Positions 1 through 7,718 of a stretch of DNA of 64,000 bases are shown piece after piece; the stretch's first letter is position 1, and each line of letters starts with the position of its first letter. The position numbers and the translations under genes are program-made. Location of the stretch: contig DDQN01000072.1 of assembly GCA_002342685.1 (NCBI GenBank), forward strand, positions 1-64,000. Reading direction: 5' to 3'. The stretch is from Vibrio sp. UBA2441 (GTDB taxonomy: Bacteria; Pseudomonadota; Gammaproteobacteria; Enterobacterales; Vibrionaceae). The notes beneath the pieces were generated by a model. The model saw nothing but the letters and a program-made list of their open reading frames with translations, searched no databases and was not told the DNA's origin.

Positions 1-53
1 GGAATCTATGCTGGTGAGTTTTATAGGTCACTTCTAATAATGCCTGTCCTGTT
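1..53 (+). repeat. REP-like element end, copy A
   Basis: This 53-bp stretch matches positions 5015-5067 in the same orientation with 5 mismatches. It ends in TGCCTGTCCTGTT, whose TGCCTGTCCT core is the inverse of AGGACAGGCA at 4589-4598, the left end of the decayed transposase element further on. It abuts the open tail of an amidohydrolase gene, so I infer that an upstream, off-window copy of the element inserted into that gene and that this is its right end. Confidence 0.6.
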
Positions 54-58
54 TGCTA

Positions 59-211
59 ACTTTCAATATCATTCAGGATAACGCCAACTTTACCAATCCT
101 CGCCAAACCTCAAGTGGTCACGAATACGTGATGGTAAACGGAACTTTAATTATTAAAAATGGTGAGCGTGTTGAGGGAGCTTTGCCAGGAAAAGCGATTC
201 GCAACGTTTAA
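59..211 (+). pseudogene. C-terminal fragment of an amidohydrolase (N-acyl-D-amino-acid deacylase type)
   Basis: The frame ending in TAA at 209-211 reads IQDNANFTNPRQTSSGHEYV, then a VNGTLIIKNGE strand and a GKAIRN end. This is the typical last beta-rich segment of D-aminoacylase/dihydroorotase-like amidohydrolases (DNATY..P...S.G.E.V.VNG...). The same frame has a stop at 38-40 inside the repeat end, and no start codon or metal-binding barrel is present, so only about 45 residues of the original ~480 survive. The neighbouring CobW-type GTPase is co-directional; such GTPases often sit beside metal-dependent hydrolases, so the two may once have been one operon (inference). Confidence 0.6.
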
Positions 212-279
212 CACGCCATCAACGATGGTTAACTAAGGTTAACCTCAACCTCAACCCTATAATCTAATTCGAGGTAAAC

Positions 280-1236
280 ATGACTCAACTACCGATCCCA
301 GTGACCATACTCTCTGGGTTTTTGGGTGCAGGTAAAACCACCTTATTGAATCATATCCTGACCAACAAAAATGATCTAAATATTGCGGTTATCGTTAATG
401 ATTTTGGCTCCGTCAACATAGATGCTGACCTTGTAAAATCGCAAGATGAGTCCATCATGCAGCTTGAAAATGGTTGTGTCTGTTGCAGCCTTGCCGAGGG
501 TCTCATTGTAGCTGTAATACGCATACTCGGAATGGAAAGTCGTCCAGACCATATTATTGTCGAGACCTCTGGTATCTCCGAACCACTTGATGTCGCACGT
601 AAATTCGAAGATCCTGAACTTAAACTGTTGGCTCCAATCAATGCCATTGTGACAACAATCGATGCTGAAAATATACTCGGATTAGAAGGGCCAATGCTCG
701 AACTGGCAGTTCAGCAAGCGTTAGTTGCTGACATCATCTTGGTCAACAAGACTGATCTAGTATCACTAGATCAACTGGAACAAGTGCATCAATGGTGTAA
801 GGAGCGCAATGCGGTCGCTAAACTCATTGACGTTACCTTTTGTCAAATAGACCTACCGATCATCTTTGATAACGGCACTGACATCGAACGTTTACTTCTA
901 GCACATCCGCAGGGCGAGGACTCACACTCAGGCCATTTAAAACACAATTTTGAAACCTTCTGCTATGAAACGGATCAATTGCTTTCAATGCAAAAGCTCT
1001 ACCCAGCACTGGAAAGACTGTCTTTAGATATTTATCGCATGAAAGGAATACTGAATCTGGCGGAGCGTCAAGATAGACAGTGCATTTTTCAATGTACGGG
1101 ACAAAGAGCAACTGTTGTCGTCGGTGATAAATGGACTGAAGATGAACTAAAACGAACTCGTCTAGTGTTCATTGCACCAAAGGGAATTTTCGATCACGAA
1201 ATTATCACCCAGCTACTCGATAGAACTGTTACATAG
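280..1236 (+). CDS. CobW/COG0523-family GTP-binding protein (putative metallochaperone)
   Basis: This 318-residue protein belongs to the G3E P-loop GTPases, which deliver or insert metals such as Zn, Co or Fe. Visible motifs in order are the Walker A loop GAGKTT (residues 16-21), the family-defining metal-binding CVCC at 66-69, ETSG at 95-98 and the guanine-specificity motif NKTD at 156-159. The second half holds the CobW C-terminal domain. A short His-containing linker (HSGHLKH) may bind metal. The ATG follows CGAGGTAAAC, an acceptable ribosome site. The client is unknown; the amidohydrolase remnant just upstream suggests a lost metalloenzyme partner. Family call is sure, metal and client are not. 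Confidence 0.9.
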   Translation: MTQLPIPVTILSGFLGAGKTTLLNHILTNKNDLNIAVIVNDFGSVNIDADLVKSQDESIMQLENGCVCCSLAEGLIVAVIRILGMESRPDHIIVETSGISEPLDVARKFEDPELKLLAPINAIVTTIDAENILGLEGPMLELAVQQALVADIILVNKTDLVSLDQLEQVHQWCKERNAVAKLIDVTFCQIDLPIIFDNGTDIERLLLAHPQGEDSHSGHLKHNFETFCYETDQLLSMQKLYPALERLSLDIYRMKGILNLAERQDRQCIFQCTGQRATVVVGDKWTEDELKRTRLVFIAPKGIFDHEIITQLLDRTVT

Positions 1237-1683
1237 CGCAATTAGGAACCATGCTTTTTGATTGTTAATTCCTTGTTTAACAAAAAAATATAATCAACTC
1301 GCAGGTTTATGGCTATTAGCCTACTGATTTGACTGTGCCGATGCCAATAGCAAAACTAGGTCATATGATGATTCTATTAAGTGAGACGACGTTGTGAGGT
1401 TCGAAATTGATTTAAAGGGGCAGTGTTTCAAGGGAGATCCGAAATTGCGTACTTTCTAATAAATTTTACATAAAGCAATTGTTGCAGTGCAGAGCATGGG
1501 TGAAAGCTTTTGTCCATTCTAGCGCATAGTGACTATCGCTAGAAGCGGTTGTCGCTTAGGTTTTTCGATACCTGTACTAATTTAGCAATCGAACTGTCTC
1601 ACATTTGTTCAAAAATGTTTCGGCAGGATAAATTATTAGCGGGAATCAATCTGTGGTTTTGCTACAAAATATAGGGAAATATC
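1237..1683 (+). other. 447-bp gene-free interval
   Basis: No credible gene. It contains the first copy of a 66-bp dispersed repeat (1450-1515) and otherwise AT-rich sequence leading into the broken acetyltransferase. Confidence 0.7.
1450..1515 (+). repeat. 66-bp dispersed direct repeat, copy 1
   Basis: It pairs with 3274-3339, which has exactly the same length. Conserved blocks are TACTTT, TAAATTTTACATAAAG and GGTGAAAGCTTTTGTCC, separated by a divergent ~20-bp centre. AAAGCTTT is palindromic. Both copies lie in intergenic DNA beside broken genes, so this may be a miniature element or recombination site; its identity is unknown to me. Confidence 0.65.
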
Positions 1684-2214
1684 GTGGAAGAACAGTGCGT
1701 AAGTATTAGGTCAGCAAGACCAAACGAACTGGAAGCAGTTCATACATTGGTCATTTCAAATAACGAATGGACAAAGTTTAACGGCCCTTATTTCCCTTAT
1801 TCAAACCCGTCATTAGAACAGTTTGAAAAAACTTCGTTTCAACACTTATTGAAAGGCTCTGAATTGCAACTGATTATGGTAGATGATATTCCTATTGGAA
1901 CAGTAAGCTGTTATTAGGAGTGCGAAGCGACTCGTTGGCTTGAGTCAGGCGTCGTGATTTATGACTCCGAGTTGTGGGGTAAAGGTATTGCTGCGTTGGC
2001 TATTCCTTTATGGATTTCGTTCTTATTTGCAACTAAAGAGATTGAGCGGGTAGGTCTAACAACTTGGTCAGATAATACTCGTATGATGTCATTAGCACTG
2101 AAGTTGGGTTTTCAACAAGAAGCTAGATTGCGAAAAGTTCGTTATTACGAAGGTAAATATTACGACTCAATCAAATACGGTATATTGCGCTCAGAGTGGT
2201 TTGGATATAATTAA
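1684..2214 (+). pseudogene. GNAT acetyltransferase gene with one in-frame amber stop
   Basis: Reading one frame from GTG at 1684 to TAA at 2212 gives a 176-codon RimJ/RimL-like N-acetyltransferase interrupted only by TAG at 1915-1917. The first part begins VSIRSARPNELEAVHTLV and the second carries the acetyl-CoA-binding region SELWGKGIAALA and the C-terminal LALKLGFQQEARLRK motif. The stop replaces a residue after SCY that is often Trp in this family, so a TGG to TAG change is likely. Everything else is intact, implying recent inactivation, readthrough or a sequencing error. Substrate unknown. Confidence 0.75.
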
Positions 2215-2458
2215 AGCTAATAAACAGCTATGGTTTCCAGATACTTACTAGCTTAGTTATGTTCATTTATGATTTTGCGCAACATGTCTCATGTTTAGCC
2301 TCACCTATAAATTGCGTTACATTTGATTATGTCAGGCCGCAGATTATTTACTCCCATTTGCTTTCAAAATTGGTATTGGTTATCAGAGATTTCCAACTGC
2401 ATTATTATTCATTTACGTAGTACTTCTCAGGTTTTTGGCAAAAGATCCGCCAGCATAG

Positions 2459-3190
2459 TTAAGGTGAGTACCACCATTTGGGGTTAATAGCTTTAAAGCC
2501 TTCCGTAAGATAAGGATTTTCTATACGAATCTGCACTCTTTCGTTCAGCTGGAGCTGCTCAAAAATATCTCGAGAGAAAGGGTGAGACTTCAGTAACGAA
2601 AGCAGACTACCATCAGACAAAGCTTGCTCCATGCCTGTCGTAATATCTTGTATCAGCTCCTCATCGTTTTTTCTGACATAAAAGAAACGTCCAAAGGGGT
2701 AAATCAACACAACTGACTTATCAACCATCAATTTGGCATTTTTGTCTCCAAATCGCTTCATTAACCTATACGCTTCATTACCCCCAAGAGGAAGCAAGTC
2801 AAACCGCCTACCTTGAAGCATTTTAAATAGGTTGTTGAGTTCTGGTGTAGTGACAACAGTAAAATCGGAATTTTCAAGAATATCAACATCAACCCATTGA
2901 CCTTGACCGAAAGTAAAGGACTTTAAATCTTCAATGGTTCAGACAGAAGTCAAGACTTCAGCCATGTCTTCACGTATGATAAATACCCTCCATCCTAATA
3001 AGCCCATATCTAAAGGTAAGTATATAGGCTCCAACTTACCGTCAAGCTCACGAGAAGAACTAAAATCAGCAACATCCAATTGACCAGACTCTATCATAAA
3101 TGTCGCTCTAGCCCGACTGACTACCCTAGAATCTATACTTAATTGATATGCTTCTTCAGACGACCTCTGATGTAGCAAATTTGCAAACAA
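2459..3190 (-). pseudogene. Periplasmic solute-binding protein (SBP_bac_3-like), truncated and interrupted
   Basis: One minus-strand frame runs from about 3190 to the stop at 2459-2461, broken only by an in-frame TGA at 2939-2941. The conceptual product contains YLPLDMGLLGWRVFIIRED, SFTFGQGQWVDVDILE, GRRFDLLPLGGNEAYRL and terminal NPKWWYSP, the pattern of a widespread family of amino-acid-type binding proteins. The normal N-terminal signal peptide and first lobe strand are missing; an in-frame stop lies just upstream of 3190 and a 66-bp repeat follows. It is therefore both 5'-truncated and nonsense-mutated. Confidence 0.75.
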
Positions 3191-3273
3191 GATGAGTTAA
3201 TGAATTGCAACTTTAACTAAGGAAGGGGCAGTAGAAACTCAAGAGCAAAATCAAAAGCAAAAAGAACAATGAA

Positions 3274-3339
3274 TACTTTTTAGTAAATTTTACATAAAGT
3301 AAATCAAACAATACGGTTCACAGGTGAAAGCTTTTGTCC
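3274..3339 (+). repeat. 66-bp dispersed direct repeat, copy 2
   Basis: Second copy of the repeat at 1450-1515, same orientation and length, with the same conserved blocks and divergent centre. It lies between the truncated solute-binding gene and the frameshifted small gene. Confidence 0.65.
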
Positions 3340-3364
3340 AGTTGCGCCTTATAAAGTTACGGCT

Positions 3365-3627
3365 TTACAGCAACAAAAGATATAATGGTTGACTATACTC
3401 TCCACGCTCATTAATGGTCTTTAAAGCATGCTGCCACAACCTCCAGAGTTCGATTTCTTCGGAAGTAGCGTTGTAGCTTTTTGGTTTAAGCAGGTTAAGT
3501 CGTTGCTGTGAGAAAGTGCCACTATTGACGCTGTCTAATAAGGGCTTTCTCTGTGCGAACGTATCTGACGTGGCCGCTATCTGTTCCTGTTTTTTGCCAG
3601 ATACTCATCATAGGTATATGTACTCAT
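3365..3627 (-). pseudogene. Small gene of unknown function with an internal frameshift
   Basis: An ATG at 3627 (minus) is preceded by GGGGAG at ideal spacing and starts MSTYTYDEYLAKNRN, then hits TAG. Shifting one frame near position 3583 continues EQIAATSDTFAQRKPLLDSV, followed by SGTFSQQRLNLLKPKSYNAT and a C-terminal LWRLWQHALKTINERGEYSQ stretch before TAA at 3365-3367. Together this is a plausible ~87-residue soluble protein. I do not recognise the family. The good ribosome site and long open second frame argue that this was a real gene; the shift is either decay or a sequence error. It lies downstream of the secreted protein gene on the same strand. Confidence 0.5.
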
Positions 3628-3724
3628 TGCTTGTCTCCCCATTTGGAGCATTGTATAGATGAGCTGTTGGAGGAGGTGAGAGTGAAGGCCCTGATCACGA
3701 AGATTCAAGGCCTGTTTGTGCGGA

Positions 3725-4456
3725 TTAACCAAACTTAACAAATAGCTTCGCGTATGCTGGTTTTAGTCCACTGACCGCCTTATTGATAGCCTCAGGGTCG
3801 TTACTGTCAAGCGCCTCTCTGAGGGTAGCAAGTGATTTGATTAGTCCTTGCTGCAGTTTTTTGTATGAGTCGTTATTTTGATACTTTTCAGGGACGTTCT
3901 CGACAATATCTTGAGCCAAGAAGTTAAGGATGGCTAATTGTTCGCCGATAATCTGTTTAACAGTATCGTCGATATTGTTTTTACTGTATTTGGTTTGTAA
4001 AAGGCGCTCCATCACCTCATGATAGCTATTGATGCGGTCACTGAAGAAGGTGACATGGTTACGGCTTCTCAGGCTCGATAGCTCATCACGGATCGCTTCC
4101 AGGATTTCATGTGCCTCGGCGAGCTCTCCCTTTTTGATTTCTGATTTACCTTGCTTAGCGATGTCTGAAATCTTAATCAGGGTTGGTTTCCAGGTTTCGT
4201 CATTGGCAAAGACCTCCGGTGGGTTATCCGCAAACTGTTCGACAACCTGCTGCCACTGTTTGTTGAAGCCGTCAATTCCTTTTAACGAAGCTGCCTGATC
4301 TTTTTTGTTGGTTTGGAACAGCGCCATTCGGTAGCTGGCATAGGCTTGGTTCTGAAGTTGGTAGAACTGTTGGAATGTGGTTGTGGCAGCGCCTGCACTG
4401 AGGCTGGTAAAACCTAGACAAACTGGTAGTAGCAGTGCTGATAATCTCATGTTCAT
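3725..4456 (-). CDS. Secreted helical protein of unknown function
   Basis: A 243-residue protein begins with a clear signal peptide (MNMRLSALLLPVCLGF..., cleavage after SAGA around residue 23). The rest is almost wholly helical and charged, resembling a pair of four-helix bundles. It has no Cys and so no CXXCH haem motif, so although the helical layout recalls cytochrome c' or b562, covalent haem is excluded. It ends AYAKLFVKFG. The start ATG at 4456 has AAGGG about seven bases upstream. It is flanked by decayed DNA on both sides yet is intact. Role unknown; a periplasmic stress or redox accessory function is only a guess. Confidence 0.75.
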   Translation of the reverse strand: MNMRLSALLLPVCLGFTSLSAGAATTTFQQFYQLQNQAYASYRMALFQTNKKDQAASLKGIDGFNKQWQQVVEQFADNPPEVFANDETWKPTLIKISDIAKQGKSEIKKGELAEAHEILEAIRDELSSLRSRNHVTFFSDRINSYHEVMERLLQTKYSKNNIDDTVKQIIGEQLAILNFLAQDIVENVPEKYQNNDSYKKLQQGLIKSLATLREALDSNDPEAINKAVSGLKPAYAKLFVKFG

Positions 4457-4588
4457 ATGTGCACCCTTAGTTATTATTTAGTAATTCCTTATATTAGTTA
4501 ATCTTAATATTAAAATGGACAGGATTGAAGTAGCAGAGCTTCTCTTTACAAAACTTTGCATAAGCACCCAGGCCTTGGCATTATTATA

Positions 4589-5064
4589 AGGACAGGCACG
4601 TTATACCTTGCGGAGTGACCATCTCAACAGGCACGTTATACCTATATTGAACTGGTCGACTGGACCGGGAGAGTTCAGACAAGAAAAAGTCAGTATTCAT
4701 TCACAGCGATCGCCACTCTTAGATAGATTGAATCTCTCTCAGAAGGAATGGCTAGAAGTATGCATTCAGCTGGAAAGAAAAAGGGCGTTATTAGTTGGAG
4801 GTAAAGAGAGTTTTCGATTAGCGATACCTAAGATGCAACGGCATCGAATAAGCGGTTATCAGTTCAATTAATTTTCTTCAGATTTTCTTATCATTATCTT
4901 TTGGCGAACGCTAAGTCTTCGCATTTCTGCAATTTCTGATTTCCCAATATTGATAGGGGAATTGATGGCTATTATCTGGATAGTTATAAATATTTTACTG
5001 GTTCTGGCAATTTAGAAATCTATGCTGGTGAGTTTCAGAGATTACTTCTAATAATGCCTGTCCT
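4589..5064 (+). mobile_element. Decayed REP-associated transposase element with 10-bp inverted ends
   Basis: The left end AGGACAGGCA (4589-4598) is the exact inverse of TGCCTGTCCT (5055-5064). Inside lie a tandemly repeated ACAGGCACGTTATACC (4592-4607 and 4627-4642, period 35) and the C-terminal remnant of a Y1-type REP-associated tyrosine transposase. The full element should be over 1 kb, so most of the transposase has been deleted. The right-end sequence recurs at positions 1-53. Confidence 0.6.
4634..4871 (+). pseudogene. C-terminal remnant of REP-associated tyrosine transposase (RAYT)
   Basis: The frame at 4634 reads RYTYIELVDWTGR, the diagnostic YxELVDWTGR motif near the end of RAYT proteins. 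A frameshift around 4670 moves the reading to EFRQEKVSIHSQRSPLLDRL and then LSQKEWLEVCIQL, FRLAIPKMQRHRISGYQ and stop at 4869-4871. These segments match the expected tail (PIL.RL.....W.......F....G.......HRHRI.G). The catalytic HUH/Y1 domain is absent. It is a fragment with a frameshift and cannot be active. Confidence 0.7.
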
Positions 5065-5379
5065 GTTAAATCGAAATCGCTGAGGTGCGTTAATTCGAGG
5101 TGCCGTCTCTCATGTGAGTATGTAGCAACAACGATATGATGAATGTTTATGTGTGATGTAATGCATACTTACGTGTCATATTAATGGGCCTATTTAACCG
5201 CAGACAATGTAATTAGTGGCTTTACATAAGTAGTGGCTTTTCATGAATTACTAATTTAGCAAAACAACTGACACGACATTGTCCAATAGCGATTTATGTC
5301 AACGGATCGGCTAAAAAGGCTCAGCCTGTTTCTGATTTTATGCAATAAGTCGCCATTTAGACTTGATGAGGTTTAAGTA
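4872..5379 (+). other. 508-bp gene-free interval
   Basis: It holds the right end of the transposase remnant and repeat copy B (5015-5067). From 5068 to 5379 I see no gene; the sequence is the 3' flank of the aminopeptidase gene. Confidence 0.65.
5015..5067 (+). repeat. REP-like element end, copy B
   Basis: Direct repeat of positions 1-53 (48 of 53 identical), ending TGCCTGTCCTGTT. It is the right boundary of the transposase remnant at 4589-5064. Confidence 0.65.
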
Positions 5380-6156
5380 TCAATTAGATTCTTCATCACG
5401 AAGAGTCAAAACTTCATAACCAGAGTTTGTAACTAAAACGGTATGTTCAGACTGAGCTGATAACTTCTTGTCTCTCGTTATGACAGTCCAGCCATCTTTT
5501 TTTGTTTTCACTTTCGCAGAGCCTTGATTGACCATTGGCTCAATAGTGAATGTCATACCCTCTTTTAGGGTAAGGCCAGAATTTTGTTTACCATAATGGA
5601 GCACTTGAGGCTCTTCATGCATATCTCGACCAATACCATGCCCACAGTATTCTCTCACAATACTATATCCATGTGATTCAACATAGCGTTGGATTGCATT
5701 ACCAACATCACCTAATCTAGCACCCGGTTTTACTTGTTTAATGCCTTTCCACATAGCTTCATATGTTACTTTTACGAGCCGTTTAGCGATAGGGGATGCA
5801 TCAGACATTACATACGTTTTGCTTGAATCTGCAATGAACCCATTCTTTTCTAGCGTTATATCTAAGTTAATGATATCTGAAGCTTTCAAAAACTGGGTTC
5901 TTTTCGGAACACCGTGACATACCACCTCGTTAATGGATGAGTTTAATACAAACTCATAATCATATTGCCCTTTGCTTGCTGGTCGAGCGTTGAGTTCATT
6001 AACGATATATTTCTCAACAAAGTCGTTAATATCCATCGTGGATAGGCCTGGCTTCATGTAAGAATCTAAAGCTGTAAATACTTTTGCTAATAACCTTCCA
6101 GACTCTCTCATTAGCTCGATTTCTTCACGGCTTTTGATAGTAACTGGACTAGCCAT
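5380..6156 (-). CDS. map: Type I methionine aminopeptidase
   Basis: This enzyme removes the initiator Met from nascent proteins. The 258-residue product has the pita-bread fold ligands in order: Asp in NLDITLEK, Asp in FIADSSKTY, His in CGHGIGRDMHEEP, Glu in FTIEPMV and Glu in SEHTVLVT. I chose ATG at 6156 because GAGGAG lies seven bases upstream and the codon overlaps the stop of the ParD-like gene (ATGGCTAG), giving translational coupling; the longer frame to 6171 is not needed. The lack of ribosomal-protein neighbours (rpsB-type context) and the ParD-like partner suggest a second, accessory MetAP. Confidence 0.93.
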   Translation of the reverse strand: MASPVTIKSREEIELMRESGRLLAKVFTALDSYMKPGLSTMDINDFVEKYIVNELNARPASKGQYDYEFVLNSSINEVVCHGVPKRTQFLKASDIINLDITLEKNGFIADSSKTYVMSDASPIAKRLVKVTYEAMWKGIKQVKPGARLGDVGNAIQRYVESHGYSIVREYCGHGIGRDMHEEPQVLHYGKQNSGLTLKEGMTFTIEPMVNQGSAKVKTKKDGWTVITRDKKLSAQSEHTVLVTNSGYEVLTLRDEESN

Positions 6157-6373
6157 TAGTAATCTCCTCATTATTTTTAATATTTTCTGCTGATACCGAA
6201 GCAGATGACATTAACTCAGACACTAATTGGTTAAATGTAAGGTTCGGCTGCAACTCTGCCATCATTCCAACCTTTATCCAAAACTCTGCTTGAGAATTGA
6301 TAGAGCGATGCATGGCACCACTAGCTTTTCGGACTTCTTCGTGAAGACCCTCTGAAATTTTTACGATACCCAT
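6149..6373 (-). CDS. ParD-like antitoxin-family protein
   Basis: A 74-residue protein beginning MGIVKISEGLHEEVRKASGA and containing INSQAEFWIKVGMMAELQPN, typical of the ParD-like family (short ribbon-helix-helix-type DNA-binding proteins). ATG 6373 is preferred over an upstream TTG at 6391. No ParE toxin is adjacent; instead the gene overlaps map by eight bases. The 35-bp palindrome immediately upstream is a natural operator, so autoregulation of the parD-like/map pair is likely (inference). Confidence 0.8.
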   Translation of the reverse strand: MGIVKISEGLHEEVRKASGAMHRSINSQAEFWIKVGMMAELQPNLTFNQLVSELMSSASVSAENIKNNEEITNG

Positions 6374-6385
6374 GTTATGCTCGAA

Positions 6386-6420
6386 ATACAAAACGTATAT
6401 GAATCATATATGTTTTGTAT
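6386..6420 (-). promoter_or_regulatory. 35-bp near-perfect palindrome upstream of the ParD-like/map operon
   Basis: The arms ATACAAAACGTATATGA and ATACAAAACATATATGA (reverse complement of the right arm, one mismatch) meet almost without a spacer. It begins 13 bases upstream of the ParD-like ATG and probably covers the promoter. A dimeric ribbon-helix-helix repressor binding here would autoregulate the operon. Confidence 0.6.
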
Positions 6421-6537
6421 GTTGGTTTCAATCCTGATTTACAGAAAAGAATCACACAAAGCTGAGGCCGCAGGGTCTCAGCTAACGCAACATTCGCTGT
6501 TAACCACTAGTTGTCTTATTATCCGATAGTGCAGATT

Positions 6538-7551
6538 TCAGAAAACATTTAAACCATAAATGGATTTCACGTCAGTAAGAACTGCTTCTGCCGTCGTACG
6601 TGCCTTCTCAGTTCCCGATCGAAGAATATTAATTAACTCCCCTTTATCCTTAAGGTATTCGTTCCGTTTTTCTCGTATAGGAGCAAGTAATTCTTGAAGA
6701 CATTCCTCTAGGATTTTTTTTGTCGTCCCGTCACCTAATCCGCCACTTTGATAATGCTTCTTTAAACCTTGCACATAACTTTTATCTGGGCAGAATGCAT
6801 CCAGATAGGTAAATACGACGTTGCCTTGTATCTGACCTGGGTCTTCAATGTTCAGATGTTTCGGGTCGGTATACATAGATTTTACTGCGAGACGAATCTC
6901 TTTTTCTGACGCACCTAAATTGATCGAGTTACCAAGAGATTTAGACATTTTGTTTTTGCCATCTGTACTTGGTAATCGTGAAACATTGCTTAAAAGAGGC
7001 TCGCATTCCGTTAATATTTGATGTCCTGCTAACCGATTTACTTTACGGACAATTTCGTTGGTCTGCTCCAACATGGGTAATTGGTCATCACCGACGGGAA
7101 CGGTATCAGCTCTAAAGGCAGTGATATCTGCGGCTTGTGATATTGGGTAGGTTAGAAAGCCGGTGGGTAGAGATCGGCCAAATTGCTTGGATTGAATTTC
7201 ACTTTTTACGGTTGGGTTTCTTTCCAGCCGAGAGACAGAGACAAGGTTGCTGTAGAACATCGTTAGTTCTGCTAATGCTGAAACTTTTGATTGCAGACAA
7301 ATGGTTGAGAGAGAAGGATCTATTCCTACGGCCAGATAATCAGCCACTACATTTAAAATATTGGCAGATACTTTGTCAGGTGTGTAGCCGTTGTCAGTCA
7401 GGCCTTGCATATCGGCAACCAGAATAGTCTGATCATGGTTATCTTGTAGCGCTACCCTTTGTTGTAACGAGCCGACATAATGACCCAAGTGAAGGGGGCC
7501 AGTGGCGCGATCGCCGGTGAGGATAGTTTTTTGGTTTAGTTGAGCTGTCAT
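6538..7551 (-). CDS. trpS: Tryptophanyl-tRNA synthetase
   Basis: This class I synthetase charges tRNA-Trp. The 337-residue protein has the HIGH-type signature GPLHLGHYVGS near residue 20 and KMSKSLGN around residue 200. ATG 7551 is preceded by AAGGAGA at good spacing. The length fits bacterial TrpRS (~330). Upstream, from 7552 to 7711, lies a leader-peptide attenuator, so expression should rise when charged tRNA-Trp falls. Absence of dam/rpe/gph neighbours, usual for the housekeeping gene in enterics and vibrios, raises the possibility that this is a second TrpRS. Confidence 0.95.
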   Translation of the reverse strand: MTAQLNQKTILTGDRATGPLHLGHYVGSLQQRVALQDNHDQTILVADMQGLTDNGYTPDKVSANILNVVADYLAVGIDPSLSTICLQSKVSALAELTMFYSNLVSVSRLERNPTVKSEIQSKQFGRSLPTGFLTYPISQAADITAFRADTVPVGDDQLPMLEQTNEIVRKVNRLAGHQILTECEPLLSNVSRLPSTDGKNKMSKSLGNSINLGASEKEIRLAVKSMYTDPKHLNIEDPGQIQGNVVFTYLDAFCPDKSYVQGLKKHYQSGGLGDGTTKKILEECLQELLAPIREKRNEYLKDKGELINILRSGTEKARTTAEAVLTDVKSIYGLNVF

Positions 7552-7568
7552 AGTTGTATCTCCTTAGT

Positions 7569-7666
7569 AAAAAAGTTGCCACCGGAGATACGAGAATAAT
7601 TCAGTTCATCTGCTACCTTCCGGCGGCGTCAGAACATAAAGTTGCAGTGCCGCTCTAAAGAGAGCG
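7569..7666 (-). promoter_or_regulatory. trpS ribosome-mediated transcription attenuator
   Basis: Read on the minus strand, three competing hairpins are visible. 1:2 is CGCTCT-CTTT-AGAGCG (7651-7666), just after the Trp codons and containing the leader stop in its loop. 2:3 pairs GCGGC with GCCGC (antiterminator). 3:4 pairs GCCGCCGGA (7619-7627) with TCCGGTGGC (7578-7586), followed by AAC and six T residues (7569-7574), a Rho-independent terminator. This is the classic trp-type arrangement. Confidence 0.8.
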
Positions 7667-7711
7667 CCACCAATTGATTTGTTGGTATTGAGGAACGTTG
7701 AAAATATTCAT
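7655..7711 (-). CDS. trpS leader peptide with tandem Trp codons
   Basis: The 18-codon frame reads MNIFNVPQYQQINWWRSL and stops with TAG inside the loop of the 1:2 hairpin. Trp14 and Trp15 are consecutive TGG codons placed at the 5' edge of segment 1. Ribosome stalling there would free segment 2 to pair with 3 and prevent the 3:4 terminator. A promoter at 7719-7747 would start transcription almost at the ATG, and no Shine-Dalgarno is evident, so the message may be leaderless. Confidence 0.8.
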   Translation of the reverse strand: MNIFNVPQYQQINWWRSL

Positions 7712-7718
7712 AAAAAAT

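Noticed and set aside
1450..3339. Integron attC sites
   Set aside because: The 66-bp repeats lack the core-site motifs and long imperfect dyad of attC.
3553..3738. 61-residue plus-strand ORF
   Set aside because: Shadow of the frameshifted minus-strand small gene, which has a better ribosome site.
4608..4871. 87-residue ORF taken as a real gene
   Set aside because: Its first half is out of frame with the recognisable YIELVDWTGR motif; it is a frameshifted transposase tail.
7552..7711. T-box riboswitch for trpS
   Set aside because: No T-box sequence or tRNA-specifier structure; a Trp-codon leader peptide and competing hairpins explain the region better.
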